Origin: Bacillota bacterium
Lineage (GTDB): Bacteria > Bacillota > Bacilli > Alicyclobacillales > Alicyclobacillaceae
NCBI GenBank assembly: GCA_021820805.1
Contig: JAKADF010000055.1
Location: forward strand, 1-6,848
DNA: 6,848 nt
Direction of reading: 5' to 3'
A program made the translations under genes and the position numbers. Within the stretch, counting starts at the first letter, position 1, and the number at the start of each line of letters is the position of its first letter. The notes beneath the pieces were generated by a model. That model saw nothing but the letters and a program-made list of their open reading frames with translations. It was not told where the DNA came from and ran no database searches. Below are positions 1 to 5,116 of the stretch, piece after piece.

Positions 1-2
1 CC

Positions 3-623
3 CTAAGCGTATTTGCGTATGGTATTGCATACGGCGCACTGGCACACAGTACAAATCATCTCACATTTATGGAAACATTGTTTATGTCCTTAATTGTCTT
101 TGCAGGAGCGTCACAATTTGCAATTCTGGACCTCCTGCACCAAGGCGCGTTGATGTGGACGATTGTAATCAGCACATTTCTCATCAATTCACGCCAGATT
201 TTATATGGCTTTACGCTTGGACGAAGAACACAAAATATCCCAAAACGCATTCTCGCATTTCTTTCCCATGCAATTACTGACGAAAGTTATAGTATTTCTA
301 TCGTTCAATCTGAACGAGGACTTTTGACTGCGAAATATCTAGCTGGAGCAGGATCCTCTATATACATACCATGGATAGCTAGTTCTATTTTCGGTTACAT
401 TGCCGGAGGGTGGATTGGTGATCCTGCAAGACTTGGTATGGATTTCGCCTTTATTGGTGCCTTTCTTGGTCTTCTTTTCGCTCATATTCAAACTCCAAGA
501 CACCTAATCGCAGCACTTTTTGCTGCCGGTGCTGCAACTCTTGCATACTTGTGGCTTGGCACATCTGCTGCGGTGCTCGCTGGCGCATGCATTGCTTTTC
601 TAGTAGGAGTGATAAAAGAATGA
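3..623 (+). CDS. azlC: AzlC family branched-chain amino acid exporter, large subunit (5' end outside window)
   Basis: This is the large membrane subunit of the AzlCD exporter, linked in Bacillus to efflux of branched-chain amino acids and resistance to the leucine analogue 4-azaleucine. The frame is open from base 3, so the true start lies upstream of the window. 206 residues are present and roughly 25-30 N-terminal residues are missing compared with the usual 230-240. Family hallmarks are visible: GIAYGALA near the start of the fragment, VFAGASQFA (fragment residues 32-40), the NSRQILYG segment (62-69) and TDESYS (92-97), followed by several hydrophobic helices to the C terminus. The stop TGA (621-623) overlaps the azlD start in an ATGA, so the two are translationally coupled. 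The ATG at 69 lies inside the conserved core and is not a plausible start. The family call is secure; the exact substrate is inferred from the family. Confidence 0.93.
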   Translation, partial: LSVFAYGIAYGALAHSTNHLTFMETLFMSLIVFAGASQFAILDLLHQGALMWTIVISTFLINSRQILYGFTLGRRTQNIPKRILAFLSHAITDESYSISIVQSERGLLTAKYLAGAGSSIYIPWIASSIFGYIAGGWIGDPARLGMDFAFIGAFLGLLFAHIQTPRHLIAALFAAGAATLAYLWLGTSAAVLAGACIAFLVGVIKE

Positions 624-946
624 ATGCAACCACTTATTTCGTTACGATTCTTATCGCAGGCTTTGCAACCTATTTAACCAGATATCCAGGACTTTTACTC
701 GGTCGGGCAGTGCACGCGACGCCTCGCATTGAACGGGGACTGAGGTATATTCCAATTGGCATTTTCGCAGCAATGGTTGCTCCTTCAATTTTTCTTCATC
801 CATTATCTGTACATGGTCACATTGATTATCCATTTTTCATTGCTGCAATTGTTGCTATCGTCATCGCTTGGCGAACAAAGAATCCGCTCTGGACAATGCT
901 TTTTGGTGTCATCACCATAGCGGTCCTTCGCGACTTTATTTTGTAA
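620..946 (+). CDS. azlD: AzlD family branched-chain amino acid exporter, small subunit
   Basis: This is the small partner subunit of the AzlCD exporter, 108 residues, the normal size for the family. It starts at ATG 620, overlapping the azlC stop by four bases, with an AGGAGT ribosome binding site at 605-610 inside the end of azlC. A longer in-frame reading from 551 would run through azlC and has no support. The N-terminal helix carries the typical TYLTR motif (residues 18-22) followed by a proline (P23). A hydrophobic segment lies at about 44-58, and the last third has the family-like TKNPLWTMLFG stretch (86-96) ahead of a final helix ending RDFIL. It needs AzlC for function in characterised systems. 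It is the last gene of the operon, facing the minus-strand gene at 1078-1317. Confidence 0.92.
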   Translation: MNATTYFVTILIAGFATYLTRYPGLLLGRAVHATPRIERGLRYIPIGIFAAMVAPSIFLHPLSVHGHIDYPFFIAAIVAIVIAWRTKNPLWTMLFGVITIAVLRDFIL

Positions 947-1077
947 TTTCCTTCTCTCGTAATTCTTTTATTTTGTAATTACTCCTCTGATTGTGACGGC
1001 GGCTTTGTCCGCCTACGCGTATCAGATCAATTTCAGTTCTCTTGCAATTGCCTGAAAGGGCCACCAAAAAGTTTTTG
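947..1077. other. convergent intergenic gap with weak hairpin and short direct repeat
   Basis: This gap lies between the ends of azlD and the minus-strand small membrane gene. It contains GGCGG (998-1002) facing CCGCC (1009-1013) around a 6-nt loop, a five-pair GC hairpin with no U-tract on either strand, so it is at best a weak shared terminator. A 14-nt direct repeat, TTTATTTTGTAATT, lies at 935-948 (spanning the azlD stop) and again at 967-980. No coding frame of substance is visible. Confidence 0.4.
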
Positions 1078-1317
1078 CTACCAACCAAGTTTTCCAAGAA
1101 CGAATGAACTTCCTCCCCAGATAAGAATAGCTGTGCTTAATGATCCGACAAACGGAACACCTTTACGCATGCAAGCAATGATAACAAAAAGCAAAATAGC
1201 AGTAGGTACCAATCCTTTTACTACTCCTGTAAGAAACTCAATTACCTCTGGTTTCGGCTGATGCCCCATTACAAGCCATATTGCGGATAATAAAACTTTA
1301 ATTATCGATATAATCAT
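1078..1317 (-). CDS. hypothetical small membrane protein, 79 aa
   Basis: I do not recognise this family. The 79-residue product is almost entirely membrane: hydrophobic segments at about 2-17, 35-50 and 55-74, joined by a polar loop HQPKPEVIEF (19-28) and a short basic turn RKG (51-53). No catalytic motif or signal peptidase site is evident. The start is chosen at ATG 1317 because AGAGGTG at 1330-1324 stands six bases before it. The in-frame GTG at 1326 is part of that ribosome binding site, so a start there is unlikely. It lies on the same strand as gabT, 218 bases downstream, with a long hairpin between them. Cotranscription by read-through is possible but not shown. It could be a small holin-like or transporter accessory protein, but nothing in the sequence decides this. 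Confidence 0.6.
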   Translation of the reverse strand: MIISIIKVLLSAIWLVMGHQPKPEVIEFLTGVVKGLVPTAILLFVIIACMRKGVPFVGSLSTAILIWGGSSFVLGKLGW

Positions 1318-1323
1318 CCGATG

Positions 1324-1330
1324 CACCTCT
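1324..1330 (-). promoter_or_regulatory. ribosome binding site deciding the start of the 79-aa membrane protein
   Basis: On the minus strand AGAGGTG ends six bases before ATG 1317. The site contains the alternative in-frame GTG codon, which favours the downstream ATG as the real start. Confidence 0.6.
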
Positions 1331-1409
1331 GAGCGCGCTGACGCAGTTTGTCCCGGTCACTTCCTGCTGCATTCACAAACACTACCCAATCAGCTAAGTA
1401 CGCCTTACA

Positions 1410-1464
1410 ACAATAATAATGGCGTGTCAAATTGGGTATCCAATTCACACACCATTATTATTGT
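1410..1464 (-). terminator. long imperfect hairpin 3' of gabT (terminator or palindromic element)
   Basis: Arm 1410-1435 is nearly the reverse complement of 1440-1464, with loop GTAT (1436-1439). About 23 Watson-Crick pairs form in blocks of 6, 4 and 13. A small internal loop involves 1428-1429 and 1446, and a C-A mismatch sits at 1423/1451. On the minus strand that mismatch becomes a G-U wobble, so the structure is better as minus-strand RNA, the gabT direction. It lies 71 bases after the gabT stop and before the 79-aa gene. There is no clean U-tract, though the closing 3' arm is U-rich (ATTATTATTGT). It may be a terminator, an mRNA-stabilising hairpin or a small dispersed palindrome. Confidence 0.5.
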
Positions 1465-1535
1465 CATCTTGATTTTCTACTCCAAAACAGGACGCCTTTT
1501 TGGGTAGCGACCCTTCTACATTTGTTCATTCCAGC

Positions 1536-2834
1536 TTAAAGACCCATTACCACATCACCGAAGATATTTAGCCCATTTTCAAGCAAAGACCATTCAATAT
1601 TCAGCGGGCAAAGGAAGCGGATTGCATTGCTATAAATTCCGCACTTCATAAGTATTAAGCCTTCTCGCATTGCCTCATGGCAAATTCTTGATACAGCTTC
1701 CGGATTCGGTTCCATAGTTTCTTTATCTTTCACAAATTCAATAGCCATCATTGCACCGCGGCCGCGGACGTCGCCTACGTACGGGGATTCTGCGGCTAAT
1801 TCATTCAATTTTGTGCGGATCCGATTTCCAACTTCAACTGCTCGCTCGACAAGTCCTTCCTCTTCCATGACATCAAGGACAGCAAGTGCAGCAGAGCAAG
1901 CAACTGGGTTGCCGACATACGTACCGCCAATTGCATTTTCAAGAGGTGCGTCCATAATCTCAGGTTTGCCCATTACTGCTGACAACGGTATACCCGCTGC
2001 AATCGACTTTCCTGCAGTCATTAAATCGGGCAGAATTCCTTCATGCTCCACTGCAAAGAACTTCCCTGTTCGACCATAGCCTGATTGAATTTCGTCTGCA
2101 ATGAGCACAATACCACGTTTGTCGCAGTATTCGCGGAGAACTTGGAAGAATCCAGCTGTTGGTACAATGTACCCTCCTTCTCCTTGAATTGGCTCTACAA
2201 TCATTGCTGCGATATGTTCCGGTTCAAACCATGTCAAACTTGCTCGTTCAAGCCATGCTTTAAACTCTGCAAGACTTGGGCCATGGCTGTCATTCGGATA
2301 AGGAAGCCGATATACGTTGTTTGCGTACGGACCAAACTGAGCTTTATAAGGATGCAATTTACTGGTAAGGCTCATCGCCATGAAAGTACGTCCGTGAAAC
2401 GCTCCATCAAATGCAATGACTCCTGGCCGCTTTGTATAAGCCCTTGCAATTTTTACAGCATTTTCGACAGCTTCAGCCCCTGAGTTAAAAAATACTGCCT
2501 TAGCATCTGGAATTCGTGAATAAGCTGTTAATCGCTCTGCTAACTCAATCAACTGTGTATATGGAGACATGGTGTAATCCGTATGTGTGAACTGTTTTAC
2601 ACTTTCCGTAAGCGCCTCAACTACTTTTGGGTGGCTGTGCCCCACATTTAAGCAGCCAACCCCTCCAACAAAATCAATGTAAGCGTTGCCATCAATATCG
2701 AATAAAGTTGAACCTTGTGCTTTTGTAATCATAGCCGGCAGATAAACGCTGTAGGCCCTGGCAACACGTTTATCAGCGCGATCCAGCCAACCTGCACTCA
2801 ATTCGCCAGGCAACGTAATTTTTGTCTTTTCCAT
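1536..2834 (-). CDS. gabT: 4-aminobutyrate aminotransferase (PLP class III)
   Basis: The enzyme moves the amino group of GABA to 2-oxoglutarate, giving succinic semialdehyde and glutamate, the first step of GABA use; it is cytosolic and PLP-dependent. At 432 residues it is full length. Visible landmarks are NSGAEAVENA (117-126, phosphate binding), FHGRT with R149, EPIQGEGG with E219, IADEIQSGYGRTG with D247 contacting the pyridine nitrogen, AGKS with the Schiff-base lysine K276, GGTYVGNP with T305, and NAIRFL with R406. R149, E219, D247, K276, T305 and R406 align at a constant offset of 8 with the residues I recall for E. coli GabT (R141, E211, D239, K268, T297, R398), which supports GABA specificity over ornithine-type relatives. 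Ribosome binding site AAGGGGAG precedes ATG 2834. It is divergent from the sigma-54 activator gene and carries a -24/-12 promoter, so it is very probably induced through that activator. Confidence 0.95.
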   Translation of the reverse strand: MEKTKITLPGELSAGWLDRADKRVARAYSVYLPAMITKAQGSTLFDIDGNAYIDFVGGVGCLNVGHSHPKVVEALTESVKQFTHTDYTMSPYTQLIELAERLTAYSRIPDAKAVFFNSGAEAVENAVKIARAYTKRPGVIAFDGAFHGRTFMAMSLTSKLHPYKAQFGPYANNVYRLPYPNDSHGPSLAEFKAWLERASLTWFEPEHIAAMIVEPIQGEGGYIVPTAGFFQVLREYCDKRGIVLIADEIQSGYGRTGKFFAVEHEGILPDLMTAGKSIAAGIPLSAVMGKPEIMDAPLENAIGGTYVGNPVACSAALAVLDVMEEEGLVERAVEVGNRIRTKLNELAAESPYVGDVRGRGAMMAIEFVKDKETMEPNPEAVSRICHEAMREGLILMKCGIYSNAIRFLCPLNIEWSLLENGLNIFGDVVMGL

Positions 2835-2899
2835 GTGTATCTCCCCTTCTGGTGTCTGATGTGAATGGATCCCCCAATCACAGTTCGCAAACCTTTATT

Positions 2900-2915
2900 A
2901 GCAAGTTCTGTGCCA
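2900..2915 (-). promoter_or_regulatory. sigma-54 (-24/-12) promoter of gabT
   Basis: Read on the minus strand, TGGCAC (2915-2910), five bases, then TTGCT (2904-2900) match the sigma-54 consensus TGGCAC-N5-TTGCW at every defined position, with the invariant GG and GC at correct spacing. Transcription would start near 2889, leaving a leader of about 55 nt before gabT. The divergent neighbour encodes an enhancer-binding activator, the partner such a promoter requires. Confidence 0.88.
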
Positions 2916-2942
2916 ACTGATTTAACGAACCAACTAGCAAAT

Positions 2943-2954
2943 ATTTGCGCAAAT
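2943..2954. promoter_or_regulatory. perfect 12-bp palindrome ATTTGCGCAAAT
   Basis: This perfect inverted repeat is centred about 60 bp upstream of the predicted gabT start and overlaps the possible -35 of gabR. It could be an activator or repressor site. It is close to the sigma-54 promoter for a classical enhancer, so its role is uncertain. Confidence 0.4.
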
Positions 2955-2975
2955 GTTCGGGCACTTTTGTATAAT
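2945..2975 (+). promoter_or_regulatory. possible sigma-A promoter of gabR
   Basis: A perfect -10 box TATAAT lies at 2970-2975. The best -35 candidate, TTGCGC at 2945-2950, matches only its TTG and sits at a long 19-bp spacing, so the promoter looks weak or factor-dependent. The start would fall near 2982, giving a leader of about 94 nt before ATG 3076. Confidence 0.4.
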
Positions 2976-2989
2976 GAGAGTAGGGTTTA

Positions 2990-3005
2990 CATGCAATTTT
3001 GCATG
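2990..3005. promoter_or_regulatory. candidate enhancer/operator CATGCAA-TT-TTGCATG
   Basis: Perfect 7-bp arms flank a 2-bp spacer. The centre lies about 109 bp upstream of the predicted gabT start, a usual distance for a sigma-54 activator enhancer, and just downstream of the predicted gabR start. Binding of the activator here could both drive gabT and restrain its own gene. This is inferred from position and symmetry. Confidence 0.5.
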
Positions 3006-3061
3006 CCATAAACCATCTTTTGATAAATCCGATATGGGAAATAACAATATAAAGACTAGGA

Positions 3062-3068
3062 AGAGGGG
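3062..3068 (+). promoter_or_regulatory. ribosome binding site deciding the gabR start
   Basis: AGAGGGG ends seven bases before ATG 3076. No comparable site precedes the in-frame upstream ATG at 2953, which also lies upstream of the TATAAT box. Confidence 0.7.
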
Positions 3069-3075
3069 CGTGCGT

Positions 3076-4419
3076 ATGTCAGACAACTTGTACGCCGATC
3101 TTTGGAGGATCTACCAGGACATTTGGGATCTTATCCCGATTGGCATTCACGTCATCGACAATAGCGGCCGTACCCAGGTTTATAACAGAACGATGGGAGA
3201 AATTGACGGCTATGACCCTAGTCAGGCTGTCAGCAAGGGTCTCTTTGAGTTGTTTCAACTTACGGAGGATACAAGCACCCTGTGGAAAGCGCTTACAACT
3301 GGGAAGCAGATCCAAATTCCGAAGCAGGTTTACTTTAACCGCGGCGGGCGCAAAATTATCACTCGAAACCAAACAAGGCCCCTTATATACAACGGAAAAG
3401 TCATTGGCGCAGTCGAGGTGTCTACTCCGATAAACCAGGCGGATCGGGGAAAGAAAGAACCGGTTAACCCTCCTCACCTGTTTACCCTCGACCAAATCAT
3501 CGGCGAGAGCAAAGCCATTGAAAAAGCACGCTATATCGCGCGCCGCGCTGCTCGCACCGATTCGACTGTGCTCATATTTGGCGAAACAGGCGTCGGGAAG
3601 GAGTTGTTCGCACAAGGTATACATTCCGCAAGCGCACGCTCAGGGCACCCGTTCGTTCCCCAGAATTGTGCCGCATTACCCGCCGCATTGTTAGAAGGAA
3701 TCTTATTCGGTACTAGACGCGGCGGATTTACAGGCGCTATTGACAGGGCAGGTCTATTTGAAGTTGCACAAGGCGGAACACTTTTATTTGATGAAATACA
3801 CACGCTTGACGTCGGGTTACAAGCAAAACTATTACGTGTATTGCAAGAACGCGTTGCTTTACCTGTTGGAAGTATCCACTCCACACCTGTCGACGTCAGG
3901 GTTATCGCCACTATGAATATTCATCCAAAGGAAGCGATTGCTTCCCGGATGTTGCGAGAGGATTTATTTTATCGCCTCTGCGTTGTCCACATCCAAGTTC
4001 CGCCACTTCGTGAACGTAGAGAAGACATTCCACTCTTGGTCAATCATTTTGTGGAGAAATACAGTAACATGTATCAATTGAACATATCTAGTGTTGAGCC
4101 CGATGTGATCCGCTGGTTTTTGGATTACCACTGGCCTGGAAACGTAAGGCAATTAGAACACATGATTGAAGGAGCCATGAACATTGCCGAGCCAGGCTGC
4201 CCAATTGCAATGGAACATATCTTATCCATTTCTGACCTATTAGAAATCGCTCCAAATCCTAAAGAAAGGCGAACCGAGAATGCACCAATCGCATTGTCGG
4301 AAGAAACGGTTCGCAGAACCTTCCTCAATTCTGACGAGAATGTATCTCAAACCGCGCGAACCCTTGGCATCAGCCGCCAACGATTACAATACTACTTGCA
4401 CAAGTACGGGTTGAAGTAG
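3076..4419 (+). CDS. gabR: sigma-54-dependent transcriptional activator, PAS-AAA+-Fis, GabR-type
   Basis: This 447-residue enhancer-binding protein uses ATP hydrolysis to open sigma-54 promoters. An N-terminal PAS-like sensor spans about 14-115. The AAA+ domain (about 140-370) shows Walker A GETGVGKE (169-176), Walker B LLFDE with D239 and E240, sensor I with N281, an LREDLFYRL arginine-finger region (293-301), and WPGNVRQLE (353-361) with sensor II R358. A Fis-type helix-turn-helix lies at about 424-444. The sigma-54 contact loop reads GGFTGA (216-221) instead of the usual GAFTGA; the key F and T are kept. ATG 3076 is chosen by its ribosome binding site. A reading 41 residues longer from 2953 would start before the promoter. 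Divergence from gabT and the facing -24/-12 site identify gabT as the target. The name follows the sigma-54 GabR activator of Bacillus gab clusters, not the unrelated MocR-type GabR of B. subtilis. The effector is not visible. Confidence 0.88.
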   Translation: MSDNLYADLWRIYQDIWDLIPIGIHVIDNSGRTQVYNRTMGEIDGYDPSQAVSKGLFELFQLTEDTSTLWKALTTGKQIQIPKQVYFNRGGRKIITRNQTRPLIYNGKVIGAVEVSTPINQADRGKKEPVNPPHLFTLDQIIGESKAIEKARYIARRAARTDSTVLIFGETGVGKELFAQGIHSASARSGHPFVPQNCAALPAALLEGILFGTRRGGFTGAIDRAGLFEVAQGGTLLFDEIHTLDVGLQAKLLRVLQERVALPVGSIHSTPVDVRVIATMNIHPKEAIASRMLREDLFYRLCVVHIQVPPLRERREDIPLLVNHFVEKYSNMYQLNISSVEPDVIRWFLDYHWPGNVRQLEHMIEGAMNIAEPGCPIAMEHILSISDLLEIAPNPKERRTENAPIALSEETVRRTFLNSDENVSQTARTLGISRQRLQYYLHKYGLK

Positions 4420-4549
4420 CCCGGGGGATTGGTGGGCGGAGTGCGGGGCACACCTCTCGTCTGCGGGAGCCCCGCCTCCAAGGCTGTTTCAGCCGTTATT
4501 CCAACAATGGGTCCCCCTGCTACCACCGACATACAAGATGCCTGTGCAT
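4420..4549. other. GC-rich intergenic spacer with two hairpins after gabR
   Basis: GGAG-T-GCGGGGC (4438-4449) pairs with GCCCCGC-CTCC (4469-4479), 11 pairs with one bulged T and a 19-nt loop, without a U-tract. A second small hairpin, GGCTG-TTT-CAGCC (4482-4494), is followed by GTTATT. Either or both may end gabR transcription, and the spacer also separates gabR from the convergent gene at 4550-5035. No convincing coding frame is seen. Confidence 0.45.
4482..4500 (+). terminator. weak intrinsic terminator candidate of gabR
   Basis: Five GC-rich pairs (4482-4486 with 4490-4494) around a TTT loop are followed by GTTATT, a poor U-tract. It may act together with the larger GC-rich hairpin just upstream. 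Confidence 0.35.
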
Positions 4550-5035
4550 TTATCTACTATTATTCTCCGCCAGTTTTGTATAACCATGAGTGCCGAGTGA
4601 AATGACGTTATTGGCGCGACAAATTGAGGATGCTTTCTCAAGCTGCGTATATGAATTGAAATGCATGAACAAAAGCACTTCAATATGCCTGATTTGCTTT
4701 TTACTTTGTTTGTTTCGGCTGATTTTCTTGTCAAAGAAAAAGCCGATTAATCCGCCAAAAATCGCGCCAAGAAGGCCAATAGTAACTGAGCCTAACCATA
4801 TTTTTGAACCGTATATGATACCCAAGACACCGCCCACAACTGCCCATGCTGCTGCTGCATCGAGGGAACTAAATCCATCGGAGTAATGAATGGAATCTAG
4901 AAACGTTTGTGGCTTTTCTTGTGGATTCATTTCAACAAAAGCAATTTCCCGATCAGGGATATGACACTGCTCCTTGATTTCTTCAAGTGCTATCTCAACA
5001 TACGCATTACTTTCAAAACCAGCAATCAAATGCAT
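4550..5035 (-). CDS. hypothetical membrane protein with glycine-rich TM hairpin, 161 aa
   Basis: I cannot assign a family with confidence. Residues 1-40 look like a small alpha/beta segment (HLIAGFESN, then a helix VEIALEEIKEQC, then REIAFVEM). Two glycine-rich hydrophobic stretches follow at about 60-76 and 80-101 (AVVGGVLGIIYG; GLLGAIFGGLIGFFF), closed by a basic stop-transfer DKKISRNKQSKK (102-113). The tail HIEVLLFMHFNSY with a helix LEKASSICRAN (117-142) resembles the N-terminal segment. This plan, an alpha/beta unit interrupted by a glycine-zipper membrane hairpin, recalls general-stress YflT/DUF1269-like proteins, but that is an impression only. GAGGT stands six bases before ATG 5035. 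The gene converges on gabR and is divergent from the next gene across 81 bp. No promoter is clear on this strand. Confidence 0.65.
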   Translation of the reverse strand: MHLIAGFESNAYVEIALEEIKEQCHIPDREIAFVEMNPQEKPQTFLDSIHYSDGFSSLDAAAAWAVVGGVLGIIYGSKIWLGSVTIGLLGAIFGGLIGFFFDKKISRNKQSKKQIRHIEVLLFMHFNSYTQLEKASSICRANNVISLGTHGYTKLAENNSR

Positions 5036-5049
5036 ATCATGACCTCGTT

Positions 5050-5078
5050 TTGTAAATAATTTACATCACCAGTATCAT
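5050..5078 (+). promoter_or_regulatory. sigma-A promoter of the duplicated membrane protein gene
   Basis: TTGTAA (5050-5055, 4 of 6 to TTGACA) and TATCAT (5073-5078, 5 of 6 to TATAAT) are separated by exactly 17 bp. Transcription would begin near 5085, about 32 bases before ATG 5117. Confidence 0.6.
5051..5065. promoter_or_regulatory. operator-like palindrome TGTAAA-TAA-TTTACA over the -35
   Basis: A perfect 6-bp inverted repeat with a 3-bp spacer covers most of the predicted -35 and the start of the spacer of the promoter at 5050-5078. It also lies in the 81-bp divergent region shared with the 161-aa gene. A repressor bound here would block the plus-strand promoter. It is two bases too short for the TnrA/GlnR pattern TGTNA-N7-TNACA, and I cannot name the factor. 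Confidence 0.4.
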
Positions 5079-5116
5079 CCTGATTATTTCCGTTTATTCC
5101 AGGAAAGAGGGCTCAA

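Noticed and set aside
1425..1430. TTGACA on the minus strand as a -35 for the 79-aa gene
   Set aside because: It lies in the hairpin arm, and no TATAAT-like box exists 15-18 bp further along; the hexamer at 17 bp is TAAGGC.
2085..2483. 132-codon open frame antisense to gabT
   Set aside because: It is opposite conserved GabT core sequence, is cysteine-rich and compositionally odd, and has no translation signals; it is a shadow of codon usage.
2959..2975. Possible second sigma-54 promoter facing gabR (GGGCAC followed by TTTTG)
   Set aside because: The -12 TTGC element is absent at the required spacing; only a TATAAT is seen there.
2953..3075. N-terminal extension of the sigma-54 activator starting at ATG 2953
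   Set aside because: The ATG lies upstream of the TATAAT box and inside a palindrome, has no ribosome binding site, and its 41 residues read like translated regulatory DNA. ATG 3076 has AGAGGGG at seven bases.
3079..3624. 181-codon open frame antisense to gabR
   Set aside because: It lies wholly opposite the PAS and Walker A coding sequence, has no promoter or ribosome binding site, and its translation shows no domain character.
5051..5065. TnrA/GlnR nitrogen-control box
   Set aside because: The pattern requires TGTNA-N7-TNACA (17 bp); this palindrome has only five bases between TGTAA and TTACA.
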